This document shows, piece by piece, positions 22,766 to 36,700 of a stretch of 64,000 nt of DNA. The position numbers and the translations under genes are program-made. This DNA comes from Callipepla californica brunnescens (lineage: Eukaryota; Chordata; Aves; Galliformes; Odontophoridae). The DNA lies in NCBI GenBank assembly GCA_023055505.1, contig JALIRH010000036.1, positions 4,712,001 to 4,776,000 of the forward strand. Reading direction: 5' to 3'. Positions within the stretch are counted from its first letter, which is position 1. The number at the start of each line of letters is the position of its first letter. The notes beneath the pieces were generated by a model, which saw nothing but the letters and a program-made list of their open reading frames with translations, searched no databases and had not been told where the DNA came from.

Positions 22766-23060
22766 GGCAGGGCGCGCAGTGATGACGTCCCTGCGGCTAC
22801 GTCCGTGCCCACGCAACCAATGCGAAGTTCGGGGGGAAAAATGTTGGAAAGCTTGCTGTGGAGAAGCAGCAGGGGGAGCAGCTGCAGCAGAAAACAGCCC
22901 GGGATCGGCTCCGCTTCCACAGCGCTTTGCGTCGCTTCCCCAGAGGAGCTGTTCCCGCCCTTCGTCCCACGGCTGAGGTTCGGCATCACCTCACGGTCCC
23001 GTGCGGTCCGAGTTCGCTTGAAGGCGCGTTTCCCGTCACCTCACGCACCCGATAGCTCTG
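22766..23060 (-). promoter_or_regulatory. PEX10: PEX10 promoter in CpG island
   Basis: GC- and CpG-rich sequence covers PEX10 exons 1-2 and continues to about 23.06 kb. Upstream of the ATG are a TGACGTCC CRE-like element (22783-22790) and a CCAAT sequence on the plus strand (22817-22821), with no TATA box. Transcription probably starts between about 22775 and 22830. I cannot exclude that the island also drives a divergent plus-strand transcript, but no exon is evident. Confidence 0.65.
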
Positions 23061-26000
23061 AACAGCAGCAGTCAGGTGAAAGTGTCTAAGGTTACGAGTC
23101 TTGGTGGCTTTCTTCCTCACAAAAACGGCCGCTGCTGTGATATATTGCGTACACATCGCAGCACAGGCATCCTGGCTGCAGTTTAATCACGCTGCCTTCT
23201 GCCCACTGCGGGATTTCTGCTGTCCCACGCGTCGTGCAGCAGTCCACAACCCAGGAGTTGTAGCACTGATCGCACCTGAGAACATCAGAAAGGAATTGCA
23301 GGGGGAGCTGGGAACAGACGGTGCTGTTCTGAGCCGTGCTGGCAGAGGGGAGGTTGGCACAGCACATGGGAGAGTTCTCACTGTGTCCGCTGTTTGGTTT
23401 TTGAGCCTGCAGAGAGTCCTGCTGCCATTCTGCTGAAGTTGTTCCGTGCGTTTTTCTTGGTTTTGTAGGTGAGAAGCTAAGGAAGTGGTCAGTGCAGCCT
23501 GAAAGCTGAAATGCTGGCTTAACGAGCACTTAATTAGGAGATTGGAAACCGCTCTGTGGAGCTGACGATAAGACGAGGCTTCTGGAGGTCAGATTTTCTG
23601 TTCTTAAGTAGTTGGTATTGTGGTAAATAACAGCGGAGCTTTAAAATAAACAGCGTAGTCGTGGTGTATCCAACAGCTGGAAGAAGAACGAGAAAATAAA
23701 CCTTTGGTTTGGGTGAGGTGGTGGTGATGGAGTCTGCTCCCGCTTTTTGGGGAACGGCAGTTTTTGCCACAGAGAACCCAAACCAACCTTGGGAACACTT
23801 GGGAATCCAAACTGTCAGCGGTTGTAATTGATTTATGGTAACCGCTTTGGCTTTGCGTCTATTCAATCTGTTCCTCCATTTTATGAGGTCATTTTGTTAA
23901 TTATTTACTGATTTTTTTTTGAGTTCACACATTAACTATTCCTTATCGTCACCCAGGGTCCCAGGCTGCCGAGGCTCTGTTCCCAGAACTGTTAAAATGT
24001 GTTTAACTTCCCTGCACGACTATTCTTGACAAATTGAATGGATTCTGTTATGTTCTAGAAGTTATGCTCCCGAGTGGAAAAAGGAAATGTTCCATGTCCG
24101 TGTTGTAGCCACTCTAATACGCTTTGGGGCAGTAAATTGTTATTGCAACGTGGTGAAGAAATGTACCTCTGTGTAGGATGATTCCTGTTTGTTTGTTTAG
24201 CAAACAGCGTCTGCAGTATTTCCCTGTATTAGGTGAAATGAGTAAAGCGTCGCCTGAAGTTTCTTAAATCCATACAAGCAAAAGTGTATGTACATTTGGA
24301 TATCTCTAATTCACTAATTCAGATACGGATATTCAGCACTGTTCTTGCCCCCTCCGTTTCCCCTAAGTTCTTCACATCCTTTTGTGGGATAGAAATTTCT
24401 GTGCAGACTTTTTTTCCATTGCATGCCTCTCTGCTCTCCTTATAACAGACCTGATAAGGGAGTGACTTGCTTTACTGTCATTAACACAAGGAAGTCCAAA
24501 ATGTAAAACAAACGCACCGCACAGTAATGATTAACTTTCCCTCCCACATGTTGCATGTCTGTGTGCTATTAAGCATGGTTTTACCACTGCAGCCTTGCTG
24601 GTATTATAGAAGAGGTTTGGAGTGCAGCTTTCAAACACAGCAATAAGCAGATGTTTCAGTTTCCAACCTGAAGAACAGGTTCTGCAGATATAAAAGCAGC
24701 TAAGTGTCTGTTCAGGATTGTTACCACCCTCTGACTCCTTTTGCCTCCTCCCACTTTGAACTTGTTACCCTGGAGCTGAACTGTTTGAATAAGGGCTGTA
24801 AGAGCTCCTTTGTGATCAGTTAGCTGAGAGCCCTCAACATGTAAATGCAGGGGAGGAGCCTTTTCTCTCAGGTTTTGCACCTCCCTCCTCTCCACCTATT
24901 TTTTTTTTTTTTATGCTCATGGTTGTTCCGATGTACCATGCAGAGAGGTCGGGACAGATTGCCTGCACTGTCCAGAGAAGAGAGACGAAGGTTTGTTGTT
25001 CCTTTGGCTTTGTTTCAGTTTTCTGCCTTCTGATTCAGGAGGTGTTCTGGTGTGCTTTGAACACTTATGCTCACTCTTAATATTGGTAGCACATTTAATG
25101 ATACGCTTCTACAGGAATAAATACAGCTTTCTCGTTGCAGCAGAGTTTGTTACTTCTTGTGCCTTCCTCCTTTTGAAGAGGGGGAATAGAAAAAGCACCA
25201 TGTGTAGTGCTTGTTTTAATCTGGTCATGCATTCTCTTGTTCGTGAAAGCGTGTAGGACCTTGGAATTCTCTTAGTGCATGGGTTTTCTGGGCTGGTGGG
25301 GATGATGGGAACTGCATTTTAAATTAGCAGTTCAGACTTCTCTAACTGGACTGCTCTCTTCAGTGCAAGAGCCGAACACAGTCATTCCAAAACGATAACC
25401 TGAGCACCGAGCTCTTACAGGAATGCGGAGACTAAATGAAAACCCACTTGAATAAGAGAAGTCAATTTTTAAATAGACTAGGTCTTCAAGTAAAGTACCA
25501 GAAACTAATATAACCTGATTCTGTGGTGGAGGAGTTAGTGAATCTTGACTTGGAAAGGTGTCTGTGCTCTGCTGAAAGGGTGTCTGTGGTCTGGATTTCT
25601 TTTATAACTGTTTTGGACTGTGGGCAAAGAATTTTCAGTTCTTTTCTGGCACAAAAAAGTGAGTTAGCGTTGCAGAGATATGGCAAATAACGAGGATGGC
25701 TGTGCTGCTGGTGATGTGTGTGCTCTAAATGCCTCAGGCTGTGGAGTTTAGATGTAGATCTTAAGCATCCCCCAAATCCTGATGGTGATAAGTTCTAGAA
25801 ACGTGTTTTGTTTCATGATACAGGTAGGTTCTACCGCTAGATAATAAAATTGAAGTAGGGTAAGGGTCACTGCCAGCTGTGGTATGCTCGGGCTGGGAAA
25901 TTCATGCTGGCTTTGCTGTTTAAAGAAAAGCGGTTTTGTCTATTAAATGACATCTTCTGTTTTTACTGATTGGAGAAAAATGTTATCTGGATGAAACTTT

Positions 26001-29000
26001 TTGGCTTGCTAGCAAGGAATGGTCACGTATGAAGGAACAGTTTAGACCAACTGAAGGACAGAAGGTTTGTGAAGGAAGGTCGGCGGCTGCCGATGAGATG
26101 CACTGGTTATCCAAGTGCAGGAGAGGCTGTGTGCCATCCAAGTGACTTCATCCCCTCCAAAACTGCCTTGCAGTAACCTCAGTTCTGGTGTGTGAAGAGC
26201 AGCCAAATAATTGCGTGCTGTTAATAATTGGTGTCCGAGCTGTTCAGAAGGGGGCTGTGCATCTGGGCGCTGGGCGTTGGCTGTGTCGTATTTTGGTCCT
26301 TTTTCACCCAAGGAATCAACCTTTCTCATCTTTTGCCTGAGATGTGTCTTCTTGCCTAAAACCAGGAGAATTTTATTCTGAGATTTTTTTTTGGTAGTTT
26401 GTCTCATCCTTCAGTTAGACCTGGAAGTGTAATTTAGCCCTGATTGTCCTTGTAACTCATGGAGGTACTCATCCTGTGCAGCCACAAGACCTTTAGGAGC
26501 ACACACTACATGGACTGTTTAACTCATGCCTTATCACTGCAAGCACAACAAACAAATGGAATGTCTTGCCTGTAAATTTGTATACAACTTATGAAATATA
26601 TGAAATGTGTGCCCTCGACACCACTGCACTGTTTTTTTCCTTGCTTTTTTGTTTATTTTTGTTCTGGCTTTGTAAACAAGAGAACTTTGTAGTGTATGGC
26701 CAGACTTTTTACATTAATATGAAAAGACTTTATTTCTTCTTATGTGGCATTCAGCGTTTCTGTAGATAAGGCTGAATTAAAAGCTGCTCCTAGTTGTCCT
26801 AAATTGTCTGAGAGAGCATCTGAATGAATGTTGCTGCAGGTAGTCCTCCCCACTGTGGGAGATTGTTGATAATGTTAACACACTGTAACTGCCAGGGTAG
26901 GATTGACATCAAAACAATTTTGATTAACCTCCCAGTTAATAAGGGTCATCTGAATTAACTGCAACACGTTTGTTGTGCTCCAGGAAGGCACATGGCTGGT
27001 TAACATGTAGGCAGATATGGGAAAACTTCAATTCTTAGGGAATTAATGAGTGGGAAAATTCTTAGGGAGCCCTATGTGTACTCTTTGATTTCTTCTAAGC
27101 AAGTTTAATGGGTAGCTCAATTTGCTTCGTATTTACAGCATATTGGTATTCCTTACTTTTCTTGTAATGATTCAGAGGGGTTTATTGCAATATTCTAATC
27201 AAGTCATACAGTATTACATACAATAATACAAAAAATAGCCTAAATTCTGATTTCATGTTTCCCTCTTGTTTTTTAAGGAAACAGTTGGTGTCTGGAAGCT
27301 CGTTACAGACCTTTATAGATGAGAACAATTAGTTCTTTCTGTAGCTAAGGCAGACAAAATCTATTTCCGGAAGCAGTGAACCCTCCCTTTAAAAGGATCT
27401 GATTCAAAGTCCATGTTACTGCTTAGAACCTGGACCTGAAATCTGTAGGGAATTTCCAGCCTTTTTTATTCATTGTGTAATCTGTCTGTTTTGTTGGGGG
27501 TGGAGCACTTGCCTTCAGCACACATAAGTATACAGTAAAGACTTTGGCTAGGTACTCGTAAAAGTGCAGGCTGTGACAAATCTTCACGCATGCTTAGGCA
27601 GAGTTCTGACTTCCTTTCCTGTTATCTTCTGCACACTGCTGTTTGGCAGGCTACATGTGAGTGTCTGCCTTATTGACAATTGTTTGTAGGGCTAATGCTT
27701 CGGTGTTTTCTTAGAGTCTTGGTTTAAGTTGTGCTGTGCGAGGCATAAAAGCTCACAAAGGAACAGATGTGGTAGCTGAAGCCCACACTTCAATTTTGTT
27801 TTTATTTTTCCAAATATGAATGGAACCAAAATGTTGAAGCTTTAAGCTAGGTGATGAGAAAATCAGGAGGACAGGGTGGTGGATAGGGTTCTGGATGGGA
27901 AGAAGGTGTTTCAGTGGCCACAATAATGTAGACATTTTAATAAATTGCATCTGGGCTCTGTTAAGAAGAGCTCTGTTGGAGTTGTGTTGCTAAGCCTGTA
28001 ACTGAAAGCAGCCTGTAGGTTTTTGGGTGCCATTTGTAAGAACTCATGATTTGATCCATCCAAGGTTGGATTTCAAGCAAGAAAGTGTTAAGTTGTTGAA
28101 ATAACAATTGAATTCATTCCTGAAGGGCAGCTTCCCCTCATCCGTGGACTTGTAACATTAGCTGAGCAATGTTTTCAGCTCTCTTTGAGGCAGAAATGCA
28201 GCATGCAACTTTAGAGATTAATATTGTATGTGTTTCTGATCTGGCCCTGCATTTTTATTATTTGTCACAGCCTTACTTATTTCCATTTAATTAAGGAATA
28301 ACTCCTGGAGAATCTTCTTACATCTGTGTAGCTGTCATGGAGATCTGGACTGCTTCAGAAATTAAGAGGGAAATCAGGTGGGAAGCTGAAGGAGCTTTAT
28401 ATGTTAATATTCGTGGGAGAGATTGTTAAGTGCTGCAGGAAGCATGCAGTTCCCATCTCTTCAGGTGGTGTTTGCCAAGGGCCCTAATGCAGAAACCTGC
28501 AATACTGCTTTTTATATTGAATCTGATGTGAAGTGGATGTCTCCTCCTTGCAGGACTAGTCACTGTAAAGTAACTTAAAAGAAGCTCCTGTCTCTCCACT
28601 TCTCTCCTTCAGCCCCCACCCCTTACACACACACTTCTTCCAAAATTTCCTAACGTCCTCTTGCAATGGCAAAATCAGGTGTAGAATGAGAGTGCAAATA
28701 GACTCTGGAATGTATTTTCTGCATTTTTTCTCTGCCTTTGACTAAAAACATGCAAATTATTATCCGCTTATTTAAAAAAAAAGGAGCAAGGAATAGAGTT
28801 TGGGCAAACAGTAAAGGCTACAGTGAAGCACGTGGTTGAGGTGCATAGAAGATGAAGCCATAGAGAAGCACAGAACTCTGAAAATGTGTTGTGTGCTGAT
28901 GTTGTTTAGTGGGGTTGGTGTGAGAATTGAGTAAAATACATTCTGCTTGGTTTGGTTGGTCAACGATGTGACCAGCCAGAACTGCTTAAAAGTAGTTGTC

Positions 29001-31542
29001 TGAGTGGAGCAGTGCCAGAGGTTTCAAAAAAAGCCTGAGATAGGTTGTCAGATGGCTGAAATGGCCAGGAAGGCTTACATAAACTCAGTTGGCTTGGAAC
29101 GATTTACTGTTTTTCTGATGTCCACCTGGAAAACACTTCATGGATTTGGTGCTTGTGGTTTTAGATAGGGAGATTGTGTTCTATGACTGCTGTTGGGTCA
29201 TCCTCAGTTAAATCACTCCGTAGTTTTGTTGTCTTCTGCTGCATAAAGTGTCCTATCCTGTTTCTTTATTCCTTTTCTATGAGTTCTGACGGATACAGAA
29301 CGAGACGAGCAGTTACGGATGTAATGTTATTTATTGACTAACCAAGTACTAAAGTCCATGGTGAAGTGGTGAATCAGGCAGAGCTGCTCTTGGTCATTTA
29401 TTGGGTTTGTGGCAGCTCATTAGTCACTGCTCACTCATCTTGCTGCTATTTCTCAAAATGGAGGATTGAGAGTGCATTAAGTGGTTCCTAGACCCTTTCC
29501 TGATTATGAAGAATGAAATTCATTGATTAAAGAAAGGAGGTTGGATGTTTGGTGGGACAAAACAGGACTTCCCTTCAAGCGTCGAAATCTGAGCATGTTT
29601 TTCTCTTTTGCAGTTTACAAATACAACAGTAACTTTCACCATCTCACTTTCTATTTTATAGTAGGATGGTGCAAAGAAAGACCTGCTCAAAAAGAGCCTA
29701 ACTATGCTTTTGATTCTGTTCAGATTCCTTAATGTGGTGAATGAAAATGCTGTCAGCTGTGCAGACCTGATGAAACCCTTTGCCCAGGCTGATGTCCAGA
29801 ACAATCACTCTCTGGGATTTCATAATTGCCTGAAAGATGATCTTTATGGGCAATGGGCTGAGGAAAGTGCACTCAGGACAGAGTTTTATCAACTCTATTT
29901 CAGGAGAAGTTATTGGAAATTAATTTTCAATTGTCAGCTGTGAGAATTCAGTGCTGACCCAGTTTGTCATACAAGCCACTTAAATACAAATCAGTTATTG
30001 TTGCCTCCTTTCTAACTCCTCCAGCTCGAGTTATTCCTTAATATCTAAGAGATTGATTAGTACAGCAGCAAACTGGTGTACAGAGCAAAAGCAGCCTGAT
30101 TATAAGTCATAGACTGTTCTTTAAAGAAACTCCTTTCTCTTTAGGTGAGGTTGCAAAAATAAAAAATTGTAGAGTTTCTAGAGAGTGACCCAAACTGCTA
30201 ACGTTATTAGGAGCATTGCTGTTATCAGTATTATAAATCTCTTGAACAGAAATGGCATCAGAGCCCATAATCTGTTTCTCCTCCTTTAACATGACTCACA
30301 AATTCCCATGTGCAATAAAAGCTTCATCTTCCCAGCAGTAGCTTCCTGCCTGTCTCCTAACAGGGAGATCTCCCTCTCCCTTTTCCCTCTCTGTGTTTTT
30401 GGGTTTTTTTCGTTCTTTAGTGTGAAACTTGTCGTTTCAAAGTTCTTCTGAGCCAAGCTATTGGAAGAGATACAGACCATCAATAATTAGTTCTCTTTTA
30501 GTTCTCTTTGATTTTCTAATAACAAACTTCAGCTTTTCCATGCTGATAAGAGATGCAAATCGCTCCCGTTCCTTTGTTATTTCATGTAGGTTTGGGAACT
30601 GGTTAGCAGCAAGTAAAGACTGTGAAACAGTTTTTTGGGGCAGCTCTGAATAAATAGGAAAGAAGTAGGGGATAGACTTATTTGTGATATCTTCGAAGAA
30701 TTGTTGCAATTTAGTTTAGCTTTGTAAAGCAAATGCTACAGCCATATGACAAAGTCAATATAAATATGGAATACATATTTTTTGGCTTTAATAAGAAGTC
30801 TCCTTACTCATATAAGGAAATCCAGTTACATCATTTGGCAAAAATGCAGGGCTCTTCTGCTCCTGTAATTCAAGCTTTAAGGAGGAAAGAAAAGCTGACA
30901 AATGTTAAGTGTTCCTTTTAAGTGGAATGACTGTGTTTTGGGTGTAAGGTGAGTTCATCAAGATGCCAGGAAAACGTTATGGTGTCCCTTTTTTTGGTTG
31001 CCTTTTCTCTGCTCCCTCATAGATTTTTAACTGCTTTATTTTTTTGCCAGAGAGCTTTGTATCTCGTGCCAGTTTGTTCTGTCCCTTGCGAAAAAGAATG
31101 CTGTATCACACCCTAAGGTGTGGGCTTACCCCCTTGTTCCATAATACTGAAACAGACTTCTTTCCTTTTGCAGTTGCTTTGGATGTGAAGGAACTTGCCT
31201 GGACGTGCAAGTTATCTCAAATGGAATTGCTCAGTGAATGAAGTTACATTCTTTAAAATGAACAGCATGTCATAGTGGAGCTGCAGTAGAGTTTAAAAGC
31301 AAACCCCCAGTCTCAGATTTTAATGTTTCACTTTCCCTCCCCATTTGATCCGCTTTGTGCCTAGTGGATATAAAATAGTTAGGAGGAAAATGTGCCCAAA
31401 TGGCCAAAGCAGATACTTGCTGCGAAGAGGTGTCTGTCACCTGTAGAAGTACTTGCTCTGTGTATGCAGTGCAGGAACTTCAGAAATGCAGGTGAGTGCT
31501 CTTTGGTTTTTTTTCCAGTGGATTCTTAACGTGTCTGTCCCC
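23061..31542. other. noncoding DNA upstream of PEX10
   Basis: There is no exon or RNA gene I can support. Open frames are short and unrelated to families I recognise, including a 145-codon minus-strand frame at 23529-23092 on the edge of the CpG island. A pyrimidine-rich tract ending in 14 T residues lies at about 24880-24912. By synteny this should be upstream or 5' intron of the gene after PEX10. Confidence 0.5.
24899..24912 (+). repeat. poly(T) run after a pyrimidine tract
   Basis: Fourteen T residues, broken from CCTCCCTCCTCTCC by ACCTA, form an almost pure pyrimidine stretch of about 30 bases on the plus strand. No retroelement body was identified beside it. Confidence 0.85.
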
Positions 31543-31612
31543 TGCTGATTTAATGGTTGGACTAGATGATCTTGTAGGTCCTTTCCAACCTAATGTATCT
31601 ATGAGTCTATGA
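31543..31612 (+). mobile_element. CR1 LINE, 3'-end fragment
   Basis: The segment carries the diagnostic CR1 tail: GGTTGGACTAGATGATCTT, then AGGTCCTTTCCAACC, then decayed copies of the 8-base ATTCTATG terminal repeat (TGTATCTATGAGTCTATGAA). CR1 is the dominant LINE of birds and is normally 5'-truncated, as here. I cannot place the 5' break precisely because the upstream sequence is too diverged. It is not autonomous. Confidence 0.9.
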
Positions 31613-33334
31613 ACTCCTGATTTACCTTCTAATTTCTGGTTTTGCTTTTATCCTTAAGTTCAAAGCGCTTAAGTCTCAGGACTTTTCAAACTCACTGCAA
31701 ATCCAAAGGCAGGTGGAATGAAAGGATGTTTACAGAATAGTTGCCTGCATCTATCCATCTTACTGTAGCTTCTTTGCTTCTTCCCTGTAATGAATCTACC
31801 TTTCTTGGATGTTTTGTAAAGCTCAGGAAATTCTGAAGATACTTATAGAGTGGGATGGGTGAGTTAGGCAAGGAAAATGTGTTACCTACCAAAACAAAAG
31901 CTGAGAGCAAGGAGAAACTGTAGGAGTGGACAAGGCAGGAGTGTGTGTTACAAACTTTCCTTGTACTCCGTCTCAGCATATTTTCTGTCTTCAGCAAAAG
32001 TGCCCATAGGTATGGAGTATAAGCAATGTATGGGAATAGCAACCACAACAAATGTAATAACGTGAAGGTTTTGTATTAAACAAGTGTTGCTCCCTATCAG
32101 AGAACAGCTGCTGCTTTGTTATAACATTGGTGGGCTTTAATGACATCAATACTAGATAAGATGGTGCCATTAAAGGAGTACGATAACTTATATGAGCTGC
32201 AGGATATTTGATGGTTCTACAGAAGCCATTAACAAAAAATACTTTTCCTGAATTTTAATCTCTATAAGGGCCTGTGGTTATAGGATCATTAGCTCTTACG
32301 ATGTGCGTCATACGCCATTTATACTTCAAGTAATAAATTAATTCCAGATCCGGGAAGAATTCAGATCTGAGGGGCCCTCAGGGGGTAGGACAAGCTTCTG
32401 CTTAAAGTAGGATCAGCACTGCGTGTGCAGTGTTGTTTTGTTATCTACAAAACTCAGTGGAAACCAAATGAATTTCACCTGCTGATGTGCCCAAAATTAT
32501 TTCAGAGCCATGGGATACTCTTCAAGATCCTTCCCATTTAAATGTGAAAATAAACAGTTTTAACAGTAGTGGATTTTCACAGCATTAGTACTGTTGATCA
32601 CCGTGTTCTGTATCTGAAGGTACTGTGCATTTGGCTCAGTGAATGGGTCTCACTCCATTGACTGCTGCATTACCTCTCAAAGAGAAGTCTCTGACAAGAG
32701 AATGGAGAAGGTGGGGCATGGTGAAAAGATGGTCGTAGAGAGGAAAGGACTTCCCAAAGATGCTGAGTGAGGGACCAGAGACAAAAAGAGAGGTACTTCA
32801 AACTGGCAGGGCCGTTTCTTCAACCATCTTTTTCTGCAAAGCTCTCCCTCCACCAATTTCTACACACTTTAAGTTAATAATGATGCCTCATTGCCCTGTC
32901 TCTTCTAAAATAACGTCAGACTGGATCTGTGCTTTCACAACAAAACATGTTTGGGCAATGTTTCAGAGCTCAGCTTGTAATTACACACTAAAGAAGACAC
33001 CCATAGATTCATACAGTTAACAGCATAAGGAAGGATCCCAGGTTTCTGCCTTGTGTGATTGCTGGTTTTGGAGTGAGCCTTTGACCTCCTTTCTTGGAGG
33101 AAGTTACCTAGCTGAAAATTTTGAAAAGGTGAGTCTTCTGTAGCCAGTGGGCAAGAGAGAGGTGGGAAAAGGAAAGGAGAATGCTAGGCAACATCTGAAG
33201 AGGTGCAAGTATGTAGGCATTTGGCAGTGTGGAAGAGAAAAGAGCTGTAAATGGTGAAAAACAGAGCAGGGTGAATAGCCAGCATCAAATCCCCAGCTGC
33301 ACTTTGGGATTTCATTGATACTTTAATTCTAAAA

Positions 33335-33393
33335 AATGTCTTAGTGTGTATGTATAGATTGTGTGTATATTTGTGTAAATATATATGTGTGCA
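33335..33393 (+). repeat. degenerate (TG)n/(TA)n low-complexity tract
   Basis: Imperfect alternation of TGTG, TATA and TGTA units with no pure array longer than a few units. Some short open frames on the minus strand come from this tract (YIYTNIHTIYTYT) and are not coding. Confidence 0.7.
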
Positions 33394-33673
33394 TAATGAA
33401 ACTCAGCAAGAGTAGTTTGATTTCTGGAGAAGGTGCTGCAACAGAATAATTTTCTATGATTATAGAAAATACCAGGGTGAGGGAAAGAGGTGTCAGCACC
33501 TTCTCTTATGCAAGGAGCTTGCTGGTGATAAACAGCTGCTGAAGTTGGTCCATTGTATGTGGTCCAACTACATTGCTGCAATAAATCTCATGTAATGAAG
33601 AGTTATAGAAAATTCCTTTACTAAAAAATCTTGTCTTCTTCAGGTTTGTGGCATGCTGGAGATCCTGGAGGGA

Positions 33674-33745
33674 TTCACAGAATAATTTGAACTCGTGAGA
33701 TGCTGGGAAGGACCATCACATCCGTTCTACCAAGGCTGAGCTCAG
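33674..33745 (-). mobile_element. possible diverged CR1 3' end, reverse orientation
   Basis: TTCACAGAATAATTTGAACTC followed by GCTGGGAAGGACCATCACATCC has the order of the reverse-complement CR1 tail (CACAGAATCAT..., GGAAGGGACC...ATCA...). Many positions differ, so the call is tentative. Confidence 0.35.
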
Positions 33746-36700
33746 TGGTAATTCTCTGTACGCACTGACGCTGTAACTTTGACTCTTCAATGTGTGGAAT
33801 GTGTGTCTGCCGAATTAAACCAGGACAATCTCCTGAAAGTGGAGTTCCAGAGAAGACACGTGCTGTAATTTCTTGAATAAGCAAACAAAATCCTCTGATT
33901 TTTTTTTCTTTGTGGATTTTTATTACTCAACTAAAAGAGCAGGCTGTGTTGCTAGGTTGCTCTGAAAGCTTGAGATGGCTCCACCTTCTCCAAAATCTAT
34001 AGCAGGAGATTTAACACAAAGAGAAGAACTCATGCTCCATAACGAAAGCTGTTTCCATTTCCTCTCTGCAAATGTCACCACAGTCGGTAAGTCAAAGTTC
34101 TTCCTCCTAAATGGTTTGATGTTGAAAATATTCACTTCGCTCCCAATTTCTTTTATGGTATTGAGATTTCACACTGATCTTCTAAGTTTCTGTAAATTTG
34201 TTTGAAGGAATTGTGCTTGTAAATTAAGGGGCTGAATTTCGAAATGTTGTTGTACGATGAAGAGGATTTCACTGGAGTGTAAAAAGAGACACCATATTCT
34301 GGCCTGTGATTGGGCTGTTCCAGTAGTGCCAAGGAGTTGGTGTTGTATTCAGGGGTAGAAGTGCCTGCTACACTGTGAATTGTGTTATGAAACCTTTCAC
34401 TGCATGGTAGCAAACACACTGACTGGACTGTCATGTCCTCTGCTTTTTCCAGGATACGCTTCATGTCAATGGTGACATTTATACTTGAAGAAATGATTAG
34501 TGTTTTTGATACGTCAGTTTCCCCACCTATTCAAGTGCTTCATTCCAGAGTAAAATGTAAATACTACCTCCAACTAATGTGCTGTATAGAGTCTTTGAGG
34601 CACTGTCTTCTGTGGGTGTAAATAATAATGATGTAGCAATAAATTGGGATGTGGCAAAATTCACAGATAGTTTAGAAGGACAGCTGTCCTCTTATTTACC
34701 AGATCTATGTCTGTGTGGTCTTATCTTAGTAACAAACTTGCCCTGAATTGTTGTCAGACTTGTGGCTTAAGTGGAATTGGCATTTTATGGGAAAGGTGCA
34801 TATGATTCCTTTGGGTCTTCAGCTAATCCCTCATGGTAGGGAATGTTTGAAATATTGGTTTGCTGAGTATATGAAGGTTATTGTTTTCTAAGATCAGTAA
34901 TAACTTTTGGAGATAAGTGCCCATCTGCTTTTGAAACCACAGATGTTGTGATTTCACCAAAGTATTGTTACCTTGGTGCCTTTACAGACTGAAGGGGAAA
35001 GGACAGCTTATAAGAGCTTGAGGACATGGCCTGTGCAGCTTTGCTGGAGCAAATACGTGTATCTGAGTGCCGTGTTTCTTTTAAAGGGCAGTAAGATATG
35101 CTGAAGCTTTTGTGAGGGGGAAAAATACATCTCTTGTCAAAGTATTTTTTCTTAAAACGATGACAGCACTGTAACTTCATTTGGAATGTAGTGGTATTCT
35201 TTTCTGTGAAAGACACTAGTGTAGTTATTTATCAACGATTTTTGGCTTTTGACCAGGCTCCTTTATTCAGCAGCACCAGGTGCTCCTAAATATTTTATTC
35301 TTTAATTTTTAACGGGTGAATTCCAGAGGAAACACTGAATGCTGGGAAAACAAGGAGGAATTGTGGTAGAATGTAGTTATGAAGGCTGTAGGAAGAACAA
35401 GGAGAACCCAAGCTCTTTCTCAAAGCAAAACATTTTGGGCTAGATATTTTTAAAATGTGAATTAGCATCATAGGACTAGACTGTCAAAACTGATAGCAGC
35501 TTTTGTTCCTTGATTCAAGTGCTTCTGGAAAATCCTTCTTGAAGTTGATTTGGGGAGGAGGGATTTATACTGCCTCAGGTTGTGGCTCTGTGCCATGAAT
35601 CTGTCTGAGCCGATCTAAGATGCAGAGCTCAAAGAAGAACTATTGTTGGCTGTTGGTCTTTTTTGAGTGTTGACAGTTTGCTCAGAGGAAAATGAGTTCT
35701 TATCTTAGGAAGCTCTGGAGATTACAGATGTGATTCTGCACATCAGGTGTTGATTGGAGATCGAGTAGGAGGAAGGGAATTGTGTAACTGATGTCTATGG
35801 CAGATGAATTTGTGCTACAGGATGGATCTGAAGAAGGAGAAGAGGGCTGGTTGTATTGATGAGACAGTTGATTTAGCCCAAGACTAATTAGAACATAATG
35901 TGTTCAACACAGGACTTATTTTCTTGAAATATTTTCTTTTACTGCCAGCAGTCATGAAGTAGATGACACCTTTTTAGCTGGGCTCTCACAGGATCTAATT
36001 TCATAATTCTGGCCAAATTTCCAGCAATTGTGAGATTAATGCTGGCTCACTGTTCAGACTATCTATAGCTTTTGCTAGCATTAATTGGAGTTGAATATAT
36101 TTGTATTCTAGTTGTATTAAAAAGCAGCGTAGTGCCTCTTGAACAAGAACTGTCCTTTATATAATTCTGTACATAAAGCTCTGTCAGAGTATGTAGGACA
36201 AAGTGCACAGAGATGGCAGAAATAGCTGGAGGGGGAGAAAGTCTTTATTGTTCCCATGCAGCCCTTCCAGCATTCCAGTGCAAGTGGGTCTGAACCCAAA
36301 CAAAAGCTGGTCTCCTGCTCAGGAATCCCGTTGCAGACTTGTTCAGAACACCCACTTGAGTTTGTTCTCATCTTATCTCTCTAATTAAGTCTTTATATGA
36401 CTCAGTGTTAATGCCATGTTCTGCAGCGACAGCTTTTTATTTCACCTTGCTATTACAATAAATTCTGAAGAAACTGTACAGAAGTGATATTACAACTTCT
36501 CATTGTTTGTTGTCTTGATTGAGTAGCCCGTGCTTTCAGTAATGACATTTCAGCTTTATCAAGCTTATGCTTTCAAATGTTGACACCTTCAGCTTTCTAA
36601 TTTCAGTGTGTGTATCTGCAAGATTTGGGAAACACTGGACTAGAGAGTTAGATCCCGACTTGAAATGGATGTATGCAGTGAAGTAAATGCTCATCACGTG

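Noticed and set aside
22462..23529. 175- and 145-codon minus-strand ORFs around the PEX10 promoter
   Set aside because: The first is a wrong-frame shadow of PEX10 exon 1 through GC-rich DNA. The second begins beyond the island and matches nothing.
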